From Metapseudomonas resinovorans DSM 21078 (GTDB lineage: Bacteria; Pseudomonadota; Gammaproteobacteria; Pseudomonadales; Pseudomonadaceae): 64,000 nt of DNA. The stretch covers positions 372,001 through 436,000 of the forward strand of contig NZ_AUIE01000002.1 of assembly GCF_000423545.1 (NCBI RefSeq), in the 5' to 3' direction. A program made the position numbers and the translations under genes. The number at the start of each line of letters is the position of its first letter. Within the stretch, counting starts at the first letter, position 1. The notes under the pieces are model-generated. The model saw nothing but the letters and a program-made list of their open reading frames with translations, was not told where the DNA came from and ran no database searches. Below, in pieces: positions 45,206 to 53,717 of this stretch.

Positions 45206-47049
45206 TGAGCCTGGCCGACTGGTCCCTGGGACCGCTGGAGCGCCATTTCACCGAGAGCTTGCAACGCCTCGACCCACAGGCGTCGGACGCCGTGCTGGCC
45301 GCTGCCGCGCTGTGCTGCCAGGCGCTGGGTGACGGCGATGTCTGCCTGCCCCTGGCGCGCTGGGCCGGACAGCCGTTGTTCGTCGAGGGCGGCCCCGGCC
45401 TGCAGGCGCCTGCCCTGCCCGCCTGGCTCACGGCCCTTCAAGCCTCGCCCCTGGTGGCGCCCCCCGGTGGCTATGCACCGCTGACCCTGGACGGTGCACG
45501 TCTCTATCTCAGCCGTTACCACGCCTACGAGGCGAGATTGGCGCAGAACCTGTTGCAGCGGGCGACGGCACGGCCGAGCGTGGACGAGGCGCAACTGGGC
45601 GAGTCCCTGGCCCGCCTGTTCGCCCGCAACACTCAACAGCCCGACTGGCAGCGGCTGGCAGCCGCGCAGGCGGTACGGCGCAACCTGGCCGTGATCTCCG
45701 GTGGCCCCGGTACCGGCAAGACCACCACCGTGGTCCGTCTGCTGGCGGCGCTGCTGGAACAGCCGGGCGGTGAACGGCTTGCCATCGGCCTGGCCGCGCC
45801 TACCGGCAAGGCCGCCGCGCGCATGGCCGAAGCCATCCGCAACGCCAAAGCCGAATTGCCGGTAGCTGACGCCATCAAGGCCGCGCTGCCGGAAGAAGCG
45901 CGCACCCTGCACCGGCTGCTGGGCAGCCGTGGTGACACGCCGAAGGTTCGCCATCACGCGGATAACCCGCTGCCGCTGGATGTGCTGGTGGTGGACGAGG
46001 CCTCGATGGTGGACCTGGCGCTGATGGCCAAGCTGCTGGACGCCTTGCCGCCCAATGCGCGGTTGATCCTGCTGGGTGACAAGGACCAGTTGGCGGCGGT
46101 GGAGGCGGGTGCGGTGTTCGCCGAACTGTGCGAAGGGCGTGGCTTGGATGCGGCTGCGGCCGCCGACCTGACGCGGATCACCGGGCAACCGGTGCCGGTA
46201 GAGCAACCCCGCTCGCGTCTCGGGGACGCCGTGGTACTGCTGACCCACAGCCACCGTTTCGCAGGCGACAGTGGCATTGGCGAGCTGGCGCGACGCATCA
46301 ACGGTGGCGATGCCCGTGGCACGCTCGAGCTGCTGCGCGGCGGTCACCCGGACCTGGCGTGGAATGCCGGCCCTACTCCGGCGGCCCTGTTGGAGCGGCT
46401 GGAGACGGGTTATGCGCCCTACTTCGTCACCGTGCGCACCGCTGACCCGGCTTCCGCCTTTGCCGCCTTCAACGGCTTCCGTGCGCTCACCGCACAGCGC
46501 GAAGGCTCCTGGGGCGTGAGTGGCATCAACGAAACACTGGAGGCGCGTATCAAGCGCCGCCTGGGCGTGCCTTCGCGCGAGCGCTGGTACCCCGGCCGCG
46601 CGGTGATGGTGCGGCAGAATGACTACGCCCTGGGTCTGTTCAACGGCGATATCGGCCTCTGCCTCGCTACGCCCCACGGCCTGCGGGTGTTCTTCGAGGG
46701 CGATGAGGGCTACCGCCCCTTTGCTCCAGCCCGGCTTCCGAGCCATGACAGTGCCTTCGCCATGACCGTGCACAAGAGCCAGGGTTCGGAGTTCACCGAG
46801 GTGCTGCTGGCCTTGCCGGAGCAGCCCAGCCCCCTGCTCAGCCGCGCGCTCTTCTACACCGGCATCACCCGGGCGAAGAAGAAGGTGGAAATCTGGGGGC
46901 TGCCGGCACGGCTGAGTGAAGCGGTATCGACCCGTGCCGAGCGGGCAGCGGGATTGGCGGAGCGCCTTGGCGTCACGGCGCCTGTCGACAACCCGCAAGC
47001 GCCGACGCCCGCAGCGGTCAACGGGCAGGATCAGTTGAGCCTGTTCTGA
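45205..47049 (+). CDS. recD: Exodeoxyribonuclease V subunit alpha RecD
   Basis: A 614-residue 5'-3' helicase of RecBCD. The N-terminal domain is followed by Walker A SGGPGTGKTTTV (about residues 168-179), VVDEASMVDLALM (Walker B), LGDKDQLAAVEAG (motif III) and FAMTVHKSQGSEF (motif V, about 525). Start and stop overlap with recB give tight coupling. The final residues NGQDQLSLF resemble a C-terminal beta-clamp-binding or tail motif, though this is only suggestive. A shared terminator with the convergent repeat-protein gene follows. Confidence 0.96.
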   Translation: MSLADWSLGPLERHFTESLQRLDPQASDAVLAAAALCCQALGDGDVCLPLARWAGQPLFVEGGPGLQAPALPAWLTALQASPLVAPPGGYAPLTLDGARLYLSRYHAYEARLAQNLLQRATARPSVDEAQLGESLARLFARNTQQPDWQRLAAAQAVRRNLAVISGGPGTGKTTTVVRLLAALLEQPGGERLAIGLAAPTGKAAARMAEAIRNAKAELPVADAIKAALPEEARTLHRLLGSRGDTPKVRHHADNPLPLDVLVVDEASMVDLALMAKLLDALPPNARLILLGDKDQLAAVEAGAVFAELCEGRGLDAAAAADLTRITGQPVPVEQPRSRLGDAVVLLTHSHRFAGDSGIGELARRINGGDARGTLELLRGGHPDLAWNAGPTPAALLERLETGYAPYFVTVRTADPASAFAAFNGFRALTAQREGSWGVSGINETLEARIKRRLGVPSRERWYPGRAVMVRQNDYALGLFNGDIGLCLATPHGLRVFFEGDEGYRPFAPARLPSHDSAFAMTVHKSQGSEFTEVLLALPEQPSPLLSRALFYTGITRAKKKVEIWGLPARLSEAVSTRAERAAGLAERLGVTAPVDNPQAPTPAAVNGQDQLSLF

Positions 47050-47134
47050 TCACGACGCGGATGGAACCGCTCTTGTCGGTTGGTACGGGTGGCCTTTGCA
47101 TAGGATCTACAGATTGCGGATACCCACAAACACC

Positions 47135-47156
47135 AAGCCCGGCATCCGCCGGGCTT
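47135..47156. terminator. Bidirectional terminator between recD and the repeat protein
   Basis: AAGCCCGGC-atcc-GCCGGGCTT gives perfect 9-bp arms. T residues follow weakly on both strands (TTTGA on plus, TTGGTGTTTG on minus). It lies between the convergent genes. Confidence 0.75.
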
Positions 47157-47178
47157 TGAGGGTTTGCAGCGAGTTGGA

Positions 47179-47550
47179 TCAGCTGACGCGCTGGGCTTGC
47201 AGCAGGCGGTCGGCGCCACCTTCGGCGACGCGCAGGGCGTTGGTGCGATCGGAGCCGCCTTCAGCTACGCGGAAGCTATTGGTGCGATCCGAGCCACCTT
47301 CGGCAATGCGGTTGGCACCAGTACGGTCGGAGCCACCTTCAGCGACGCGGTTGGCACCGGTGCGGTCGGAGCCACCTTCAGCAACGCGGTCCAGCACCAT
47401 AAAGCTGCCTTCAGCAGCCACCGGCTCGATGACCTGGATAGTGGTGGCTTCCCTGGACTCACCCAGCACCGGCTGGGAGTCAGACGGCAGGGCGAAGACG
47501 GAGGTGCTCAGAGTGGCGATGAACAGGGCGGCGAAGGCTTGGGTTTTCAT
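47179..47550 (-). CDS. Secreted protein with five 13-residue AEGGSDRT repeats
   Basis: A 123-residue protein. MKTQAFAALFIATLSTSVFA is a signal peptide. From residue 55 to 119 it is built of five tandem 13-residue units with consensus RVAEGGSDRTxxx; the last two are slightly degenerate. The repeats are hydrophilic and charged, without cysteines, suggesting an extended periplasmic or surface chain. I recall small pseudomonad proteins with AEGGSxR repeats, some labelled phage infection proteins, but cannot support that function here. The start at 47550 is set by the signal peptide. Confidence 0.75.
   Translation of the reverse strand: MKTQAFAALFIATLSTSVFALPSDSQPVLGESREATTIQVIEPVAAEGSFMVLDRVAEGGSDRTGANRVAEGGSDRTGANRIAEGGSDRTNSFRVAEGGSDRTNALRVAEGGADRLLQAQRVS
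47194..47388 (-). repeat. Five 39-bp coding tandem repeats
   Basis: The array encodes the five 13-residue units of the secreted protein. Adjacent units are nearly identical at the DNA level, so unit number may vary between strains through slippage. Confidence 0.85.
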
Positions 47551-47643
47551 GATCGTGGGCTCCTCAAGGGGGCTGGAAACTGGGTACGGAGCCAATCTTA
47601 CGGATGGGGTGTTGATTAAGAAGTGATCACTCCAGATAGAGAA

Positions 47644-47660
47644 CATCAACGTTGTTGATG
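47644..47660. promoter_or_regulatory. Inverted repeat upstream of the repeat protein
   Basis: CATCAAC-gtt-GTTGATG is a perfect 7-3-7 inverted repeat, about 95 bp upstream of the repeat-protein start. It is the clearest element of the 305-bp interval 47551-47855, which also carries a CTGGCCAGCGAATGCGG stretch of REP type near 47786 and the GGGAGG RBS of the next gene. Confidence 0.45.
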
Positions 47661-47855
47661 GTGCAGTGCGCCCTTTCAGATCAATGGGTTAGTTGATTCA
47701 CGCGGCCGCCCTGGCCGTTCGACCCAGGAGAGATCGGCTCGCCGAAGTGCATTTTCCCCCCGGCAGCGGGGCCACCATTCGTCTGCAATCCCGCCTGGCC
47801 AGCGAATGCGGTCAATCCTTGCCTGTACAGCCCCGACCTGGACAGGGAGGTCAGC

Positions 47856-49697
47856 ATGGCCAAGCGCACCGAATCGACGAAACCCCGCAGAAAGGCTGCA
47901 GGCAAGCGACTGGACGTCCGCCGCGACTCCATGGATTTCCGCGACCTCACCTACTCCGCGTCCCTGGCGCCGCTGCCCGACGAGCTCTATCCGGACTGGC
48001 CGTTACTGCACATCCTCGACCAGGGCGAGGAAGGCGCCTGTACCGGTTTCGGCCTGGCCGCAGCGATCAACTACTTGCGTGGCCGACGTGCGCTGCCCGG
48101 CCGCGCCAGTCCGCAGATGCTCTTCGCCATGGCCCGGCGTTATGACCAGTGGCCGGGGGAGAACTACGACTTCAGCAGCGCCCGAGGCGCCATGAAGGGC
48201 TGGCACAAGCATGGTGTCTGCCTGGAGGGCAGTTGGCGGGGTGGCAGCGGCTTGACCCCCGCGATCCAGCAGGAGGCGCTGGATATCCCCCTGGGTGCCT
48301 ATTTCCGGGTCTTCTCGCGGATCAACGACGTCCAGGCAGCCCTGCGTGACGTCGGCGTGCTGTTCGCCTCGGCGCGTACCCATGAGGGTTGGCGCGCGCC
48401 CCGGCGTGGCGTTATCGACTGGAAGCCGGATTCACCGGACATCGGTGGTGGGCACGCCTTCGCCCTGATCGGCTACAACCGTGACGGTTTCCTGGTGCAG
48501 AACTCCTGGGGGCCTGACTGGGGCGGTTACCGCCAGGGCAAGGCCTCATACGCGGGGGTGGCGCTGTGGAGCTACGCCGATTTCGAGGCCAATGTCTGGG
48601 ACGTCTGGGTCGCGCAGCTGGGGGTTGCGGTCAACCATGGTGTCACCGACACCGCCACCCGCTATGTGTCCGACGGCGGCACTGCACGCCTGGCGCTGCA
48701 GGGACCGCCCCAGGAAGCGATCTACCTGCATTACCTGCACATCGACGATGGCCGTTTCGACGGCCTGGGCCAGTACGCCTCCGACCTGGTCCAGGTGGAG
48801 GCCATCATCGAAGAGCTGCAACACAGCAAGCCGCAGCACCTGCTGCTCTACGCCCACGGCGGGCTGAACAGCGTGAACGGCTCGGCCATGCGCGCGTTCA
48901 AGTGGCGGCCGGCATTCCGCGACAACGGCGTGCACGAACTGCATTTCATCTGGGAGACCGGCCTGCTGGCCGAACTGGGCGACATCCTGCTCGGCAAGTT
49001 GCCCCTGGTAGGCGAGCGCGTGGGCTCGGTGAGCTCCTGGTGGGACAACCAGGTGGAAAGCCTGGTGCAGCCCGCCGGCTTCGCTCTCTGGCAGGAAATG
49101 AAACGGGATGCCGATCGCGCCTTCCAGAAAGGTGCGGCGGGAACGCAGGCGCTGCAGCGCCTGGTGGGCTGGCTGGCCGCCCAGGGAACCCAGGCACCCA
49201 AGGTCCATCTGGTCGGCCACAGCGCGGGTTCCATCTGGCATGCACGCCTGTGGCAGGCCTGGCAGGCGCTCAACGGTCCGGCCATCGACAACCTGGTGTT
49301 GTTCGCCCCGGCCTGCACCCTCGAGCTTTACCAGACGACCTTCCTCAAGGCGCTGGGGCACGGCATCCGCCAGCAGACGCTGTTCGTGCTGTCGGACCAG
49401 GCCGAACAGGAAGACAACGTCGCCAAGGTCTACCGCAAGTCGCTGCTCTACCTCGTCTCCAATGCGCTGGACGACCGGCAACGGCGGGTGCCGCTACTGG
49501 GCATGCAGAAGTTCCAGCCAGCCCAGCAGCCGCCTGGCAGCACCCTGGTGGTCGCTTCCACCAGCGGCCCGGCCAGCCGCAGCACCAGCCATGGTGGATT
49601 CGACAACGACCTGCAGACCATGGACCACCTGCTCCGGGTGGTGCTGGGCAGCGGCGGCTTCCGTGGTTTCAAGGTGGATGAGTTGAAGGGGTATTGA
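47856..49697 (+). CDS. Papain-like C1 peptidase fused to an alpha/beta-hydrolase domain
   Basis: A 613-residue two-domain protein. Residues about 35-260 form a papain-like domain: the nucleophile is Cys62 in DQGEEGACTGFGLA, the His is His200 in GGGHAFALIGYN and the Asn is Asn216 in VQNSWGPDWGGY. The C-terminal half has LLLYAHGGLNSV (oxyanion-type HGG, about 333) and the nucleophile elbow VGHSAGSIWH (Ser456), as in lipases. Both catalytic sets look intact. There is no signal peptide; the N-terminus is basic (KPRRKAAGKRLDVRR). The start has GGGAGG upstream. Function is unknown; hydrolysis of an envelope or foreign target is an inference. Confidence 0.8.
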   Translation: MAKRTESTKPRRKAAGKRLDVRRDSMDFRDLTYSASLAPLPDELYPDWPLLHILDQGEEGACTGFGLAAAINYLRGRRALPGRASPQMLFAMARRYDQWPGENYDFSSARGAMKGWHKHGVCLEGSWRGGSGLTPAIQQEALDIPLGAYFRVFSRINDVQAALRDVGVLFASARTHEGWRAPRRGVIDWKPDSPDIGGGHAFALIGYNRDGFLVQNSWGPDWGGYRQGKASYAGVALWSYADFEANVWDVWVAQLGVAVNHGVTDTATRYVSDGGTARLALQGPPQEAIYLHYLHIDDGRFDGLGQYASDLVQVEAIIEELQHSKPQHLLLYAHGGLNSVNGSAMRAFKWRPAFRDNGVHELHFIWETGLLAELGDILLGKLPLVGERVGSVSSWWDNQVESLVQPAGFALWQEMKRDADRAFQKGAAGTQALQRLVGWLAAQGTQAPKVHLVGHSAGSIWHARLWQAWQALNGPAIDNLVLFAPACTLELYQTTFLKALGHGIRQQTLFVLSDQAEQEDNVAKVYRKSLLYLVSNALDDRQRRVPLLGMQKFQPAQQPPGSTLVVASTSGPASRSTSHGGFDNDLQTMDHLLRVVLGSGGFRGFKVDELKGY

Positions 49698-49783
49698 ATT
49701 CATTCGCTAGGCAGGCCGAAGGTCTTCCCTTGGACCGCGGGGGGCAGCGGCGCAGCCCTTGGCGAATGAGTTCGCCCCTACAA
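49696..49783. repeat. REPIN-like element (two inverted REPs)
   Basis: Starts GAATTCATTCGC and ends GGCGAATGAGTTCGCCCCTACAA, two oppositely oriented REP cores about 60 bp apart. The internal part GCCGAAGGTCT is shared with the copy at 59.3 kb and in reduced form with 41.55 kb. Such paired REPs (REPINs) are moved by RAYT transposases in Pseudomonas; no RAYT gene is in the window. Confidence 0.75.
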
Positions 49784-49799
49784 GTAAGCCGTTCACCAT

Positions 49800-49826
49800 G
49801 AAAAACGGGGCCGAATGGCCCCGTTC
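49800..49826 (-). terminator. Terminator of the TerC gene
   Basis: AACGGGGCC-gaat-GGCCCCGTT gives 9-bp arms; on the minus strand it is followed by TTTTT, so it terminates the terC-family transcript. Confidence 0.85.
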
Positions 49827-49840
49827 TTCATTGCTTCGGC

Positions 49841-50599
49841 TTACTGCCCAGGAATGTCCTTGCGCAGTTTCACCGGGTCTTCCTTGCGCCCGCGTGCGAT
49901 ACGCATGCGGATGTTCAGCGCCTCCACGGCCAGGGAGAAGGCCATGGCGAAGTAGACGTAGCCCTTCGGCACGTGAACTTCGAAGGATTCGGCGATCAGC
50001 ACGGTACCGACCACCACCAGGAAGGCCAGGGCCAGCATCTTCAGGCTCGGGTGCTTGTCGATGAAGTCGCTGATGGTACCGGCGGCCAGCATCATCACCA
50101 GGACGGCAACGATGATCGCGGCGACCATGACCGGCACGTGAGACACCATGCCGACGGCGGTGATGACCGAGTCCAGGGAGAACACGATGTCGATGATGGC
50201 GATCTGGATGATGGTGCCGATGAAGTTGCGCGCCGCGCCTGAGGGCGCCGCGTTGGTCTCATCTTCGCCTTCCAGGCTGTGGTACATCTCGGTGGTGCTT
50301 TTCCACAGCAGGAACAGGCCGCCGAAGAACAGGATCAGGTCACGGCCGGAGATGCCCTGGCCGAACAGGTGGAACAGGTCGGTGGTGAGCCGCATGATCC
50401 AGGTGATGGAGAGCAGCAGCAGGATGCGGGTGATCATCGCCAGCGCCAGGCCGAAGAGGCGGGTGCGTGCCTGCATGTGCGGCGGCATGCGGGCCACGAG
50501 GATGGCGATCATGATGATGTTGTCGATACCCAGGACAATCTCCAGGGCGGTCAGGGTGAAGAAGGCGACCCAGATTTCCGGGCTGGTCAGCCATTCCAT
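49841..50599 (-). CDS. TerC-family integral membrane protein
   Basis: A 252-residue membrane protein with about seven helices. The hallmark acidic motifs are present: EIVLGIDNIIMIAI (about residue 20) and DIVFSLDSVITAVGM (about 138). Both contain the conserved Asp residues thought to bind metal. Members export manganese (Alx, MntP-like role) or are linked to tellurite resistance and metalation of secreted proteins. No tellurite operon is nearby. The upstream 107 bp are too short and dissimilar to support a yybP-ykoY riboswitch. Confidence 0.9.
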   Translation of the reverse strand: MEWLTSPEIWVAFFTLTALEIVLGIDNIIMIAILVARMPPHMQARTRLFGLALAMITRILLLLSITWIMRLTTDLFHLFGQGISGRDLILFFGGLFLLWKSTTEMYHSLEGEDETNAAPSGAARNFIGTIIQIAIIDIVFSLDSVITAVGMVSHVPVMVAAIIVAVLVMMLAAGTISDFIDKHPSLKMLALAFLVVVGTVLIAESFEVHVPKGYVYFAMAFSLAVEALNIRMRIARGRKEDPVKLRKDIPGQ

Positions 50600-50649
50600 G
50601 ATGCGTTGATCCTCATGAGTGTCGTGTGGCTAGGGATGGGACACGAAGA

Positions 50650-50679
50650 AGCCGGAAAGAGCTTAGGCAGTTTCCGGCT
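50650..50679 (-). terminator. Terminator of the CitMHS transporter gene
   Basis: AGCCGGAAA (50650-50658) and TTTCCGGCT (50671-50679) form a 9-bp stem. On the minus strand TTCTTC follows. It lies 28 bp after the citrate transporter stop. Confidence 0.65.
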
Positions 50680-50706
50680 TCCTCGGGGGTGTCATTCAGC
50701 GGCTGG

Positions 50707-52014
50707 TCAGTGCGATCCAAAAAGCGGGAACACACCCAGCAACAAGGCGGCGAGGAGGATACACAGACAAATCATCACCGCCCACTTCAATGTGAAGCGC
50801 TGGTGGTCGCCGAACTCGACCTTGGCCAGGCCCACCAGCAGGTAGGTGGAGGGTACCAGCGGACTCAGCAGATGCACCGGCTGGCCTACGATAGACGCTC
50901 GCGCCATCTCTACCGGGCTGATGCCGTAATGGCTCGCCGCCTCGGCCAGAACCGGTAATACGCCGTAATAAAAAGCGTCGTTGGACATGAAGAAGGTGAA
51001 CGGCATGCTCACCACCGCGGTGATCACCGCCATGTACGGACCCATGGACGGCGGGATGACCGCCAGCAGGCTCTTGGACATGGCTTCTACCATGCCGGTG
51101 CCGGACAGGATGCCGGTGAAGATGCCCGCCGCGAAGATCAGGCCGACCACCGCCAGCACATTGCCGGCATGGGCCGCGACCCGTTCCTTCTGCTGCTGCA
51201 GGCAGGGGTAGTTGATGATCATGGCGATGCTGAACGCGATCATGAACAGCACCGGCAGCGGCAGCAGGCCGGCGATCAGGGTCACCATCAAGGTGGCGGT
51301 CAGCGCGCCGTTCACCCACAGCAGCTTGGGCCGGCGGGCTTCCGGGTACTGCGAAACGCTGATCTCGTCATGGTTGAGCTGGTCGTCCGGCAGGTGCAGC
51401 ACGCCGAGACGCGCACGTTCGCGCTTGCCGTAGGCCCAGGCCAGGCCGAACAGGGCGATGGCGCCGGCGGCCATGGCCGGGATCATCGGCACGAAGATGT
51501 CCGAGGGGTCGACGTGCAGGGCGCTGGCCGCGCGGGCGGTGGGGCCGCCCCAGGGGGTCATGTTCATGATGCCGCCAGCGAGGATGATCAGGCCGGCCAT
51601 GATCAGCGGGCTCATGCCCAGGCGGCTGTACAGCGGCAGCAGGGCGGCGACGCAGATCATGTAGGTGGTGGCGCCGTCACCGTCCAGGGAGACGATCAGG
51701 GCCAGGGCGGCGGTGCCCATGGACACCTTCAGCGGGTCACCCTTCACCAGCTTGAGGATCTTGCGCACGGCCGGGTCGAACAGGCCGGAGTCGATCATCA
51801 GGGCGAAGTAGAGGATGGCGAACATCAGCATCACGCCGGTGGGCGCGAGCTTGCTGATGCCTTCCAGCATCATCGGGCCGATACCTGCGGCGAAGCCGCC
51901 GAGCAGGGCAAAGGCGATTGGGACGATGATCAGGGCGATCAGGGCGGACAGGCGTTTGGTCATGATCAGGTACATGAAGCAGATGACCATGGCGAAGCCG
52001 AGCAGAGTCAGCAT
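50707..52014 (-). CDS. CitMHS-family citrate:cation symporter
   Basis: A 435-residue inner-membrane transporter with about 12 helices. The family signature includes DGDGATTYMICVAALLPLY (about residue 110), MNMTPWGGPTARAASAL (about 150) and MSNDAFYYGVLPVLAE (about 340). CitMHS proteins take up citrate complexed with magnesium or other divalent cations. P. aeruginosa has a homologue (CitA). The start at 52014 has CCGGAGAA. The 5' leader contains a 22-codon ORF and an Hfq/Crc-type motif, consistent with catabolite repression of citrate uptake. Confidence 0.9.
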   Translation of the reverse strand: MLTLLGFAMVICFMYLIMTKRLSALIALIIVPIAFALLGGFAAGIGPMMLEGISKLAPTGVMLMFAILYFALMIDSGLFDPAVRKILKLVKGDPLKVSMGTAALALIVSLDGDGATTYMICVAALLPLYSRLGMSPLIMAGLIILAGGIMNMTPWGGPTARAASALHVDPSDIFVPMIPAMAAGAIALFGLAWAYGKRERARLGVLHLPDDQLNHDEISVSQYPEARRPKLLWVNGALTATLMVTLIAGLLPLPVLFMIAFSIAMIINYPCLQQQKERVAAHAGNVLAVVGLIFAAGIFTGILSGTGMVEAMSKSLLAVIPPSMGPYMAVITAVVSMPFTFFMSNDAFYYGVLPVLAEAASHYGISPVEMARASIVGQPVHLLSPLVPSTYLLVGLAKVEFGDHQRFTLKWAVMICLCILLAALLLGVFPLFGSH

Positions 52015-52054
52015 GGCAGTTCTCCGGACGTGATTCGGGCGGGACGGGGGCGGG

Positions 52055-52123
52055 TCAGCGCGTGGCCGAAGGCGTGCGGAGAGCGGGCGGAGGGGTGCCG
52101 GGACGGCAGCAGGAACGGAGCAT
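52055..52123 (-). CDS. Possible 22-residue leader peptide upstream of the citrate transporter
   Basis: A short ORF, MLRSCCRPGTPPPALRTPSATR, starts at an ATG behind TTGGTGA and ends 40 bp before the transporter start. It has no similarity to known proteins. Its start region carries the CA motif, so translation of this ORF, not only of the transporter, could be the regulated step. Alternatively it is fortuitous. Confidence 0.3.
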   Translation of the reverse strand: MLRSCCRPGTPPPALRTPSATR

Positions 52124-52136
52124 GGCGATCACCAAT

Positions 52137-52172
52137 CTTGTTGTTGTCGGGTTGCCGGTCTCGTGCCGGCAA
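52137..52172 (-). promoter_or_regulatory. CA motif and hairpin in the citrate transporter leader
   Basis: On the minus strand GACAACAACAAG (52137-52148) contains AACAACAA, the Hfq/Crc recognition motif. Just upstream, TTGCCGG (52166-52172) and CCGGCAA (52152-52158) form a 7-bp stem with a 7-nt loop. The motif lies 14 nt before the leader ORF and 123 nt before the transporter start. Confidence 0.5.
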
Positions 52173-52276
52173 TGGGGCGGATGCTAAGCGCGCAACCTTT
52201 CAGCCAGCTTTCGGCGGTGATCGGAGCCGATTGTGCGGAGTTTTAGCGACGAATGGCGGATGGCCGCCGTGTCGCT

Positions 52277-53185
52277 TCAGCCAGATACGCTGCGCATGAC
52301 CAGCAGCAGCGAGCCTGCGGCGAGCAGCGTCTGCAGCGTGATGATCCCGGCCATGAAGTGACTGTCGCCGCCGAGCTGACGGGTCAGCACATAAGCGGTA
52401 GGCGCGGTGGGCAGGGCGAAGAACAGCACCAGGATGCTGCTTTCCATGGTGGGCAGATCGAGCACGCGAGCCACCGCAAAGGCGAGCGCAGGCATGGCCA
52501 GCAGCCGCAGTGCACAGTTCCAGGCCAGTGCCGGTACTTCGCCGGCCAGTTCCTGCGGGCGCAATGCCGCGCCGACGCAGAGCAGGCCGAGCGGCAGGCT
52601 GGCCACCGCCAGCAGGTTGAGCAGGCGGTCGGTGCCGCCAGGCAGGCCGAACCCGGCGAGATTGACCAGGGCGCCGGCCAGGCAAGCGAGGATCAGCGGG
52701 TTCTTTGCCATCGGCAGCAGCAGGCCGCGCAGGCTCACGCCACGCTCGGCGGTCAGCGCCCAGACCGACATCAGGTTCACCGTCGGCACCATCAGCGCCA
52801 GCATCAGCGCGGCCATGGCCAGGCCGTCCTTGCCGTAGAGGCTGCCAATGGCCGCCAGGCCCAGGTAGGTGTTGAAACGCAGGATGCCCTGGGTGATGGC
52901 GCCGAAGCGCGCTGCGGGCCAACCCAGCAGGCGCCGGGCCAGTAGCAGTGCGAGCCAGCCGATGCCGAGGCCGAGGAACACCGCCAGGGCCAGTTGCGGC
53001 AACGCCGGGTTGTCGAGTGGGGCGGTGGCCAGGCTGCTGAACAGCAGGGAGGGGAAGAGGATGAAGTAGTTCAGCCGTTCGGCGGAGGGCCAGAAGGCTT
53101 CGCCAGGGAAGTCCCAGCGGCGCAACAGATAACCGCCGACGATCAACGCAAAGAGGGGCCAGAGGGCTTGGAGGAGGATCAGCAC
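52277..53185 (-). CDS. AEC (auxin efflux carrier) family transporter
   Basis: A 302-residue membrane protein with about ten helices in two five-helix halves. LNYFILFPSLLFSSLATAPL in the first half and NTYLGLAAIGSLYGKDGLAMAAL plus PTAPTAYVLTRQLGGD in the second are AEC-type signatures. Bacterial members transport organic acids such as malate or malonate; the substrate here is unknown. It is divergent from the GFA gene (102 bp) and upstream of, but 262 bp from, the citrate transporter on the same strand. Confidence 0.85.
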   Translation of the reverse strand: MLILLQALWPLFALIVGGYLLRRWDFPGEAFWPSAERLNYFILFPSLLFSSLATAPLDNPALPQLALAVFLGLGIGWLALLLARRLLGWPAARFGAITQGILRFNTYLGLAAIGSLYGKDGLAMAALMLALMVPTVNLMSVWALTAERGVSLRGLLLPMAKNPLILACLAGALVNLAGFGLPGGTDRLLNLLAVASLPLGLLCVGAALRPQELAGEVPALAWNCALRLLAMPALAFAVARVLDLPTMESSILVLFFALPTAPTAYVLTRQLGGDSHFMAGIITLQTLLAAGSLLLVMRSVSG

Positions 53186-53287
53186 GGCGACATCCGGGTC
53201 AGCTGGGGACGCTCTATCTTCAGTTCCGGATCGGTGGCATGCAACCGCCTGCTAGGGTGAAAGGCAGTGCTCAAGCCGGAGATCATC

Positions 53288-53689
53288 ATGGCCGAACTCC
53301 ATACCGGCGGCTGTCATTGCGGGCAGCTGCGCTACGTTGTTGAAGCACCGCTGCGCGATGTCGCCCATTGCCACTGCTCGATCTGCCGGCGCACCACCGG
53401 AGGGATCGTAACCACCTGGGCGACGGTACCGCTCGCGAGCTTCCGCTGGACGGCCGGCACGCCGGCCGAATACGCCTCATCCGCGACTTGCATCCGTTAC
53501 TTCTGTCCGCGTTGCAGCAGCCAGCTGGCGCTGTTCACCCAGCTCGCGCCGGACACGCTGGACCTCACCATCGCCACCCTGGACCATCCCGAGGCGGTTT
53601 CCCCTGACCGGCATATCTGGGTGACGAGCCGATTGCCCTGGCTGCATCTGGACCCGCAATTGCCGGAGGAGGATGAGGAGGTGTTGTGA
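53288..53689 (+). CDS. GFA (glutathione-dependent formaldehyde-activating)-like / CENP-V-fold protein
   Basis: A 133-residue zinc-binding protein. GGCHCGQLRYVV (residues 7-18) and HCHCSICRR (about 28-36), with YFCPRCSSQLAL (about 71-82), provide the cysteines that bind two zincs in the GFA/Mss4-like fold. True Gfa condenses formaldehyde with glutathione, but most family members have no shown activity. The start at 53288 has CCGGAG at good spacing; an upstream GTG seven codons earlier lacks one. No formaldehyde dehydrogenase gene is nearby. Confidence 0.85.
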   Translation: MAELHTGGCHCGQLRYVVEAPLRDVAHCHCSICRRTTGGIVTTWATVPLASFRWTAGTPAEYASSATCIRYFCPRCSSQLALFTQLAPDTLDLTIATLDHPEAVSPDRHIWVTSRLPWLHLDPQLPEEDEEVL

Positions 53690-53717
53690 GGGGCCAACGA
53701 TACCCATCAGCAAGGGA

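Noticed and set aside
47194-47388. CRISPR-like regular repeats
   Set aside because: The 39-bp units are contiguous, without spacers, and stay in frame as 13-residue protein repeats.
50600-50706. yybP-ykoY manganese riboswitch before the TerC gene
   Set aside because: The interval is only 107 bp, is occupied partly by the upstream gene's terminator, and shows no matching conserved loops.
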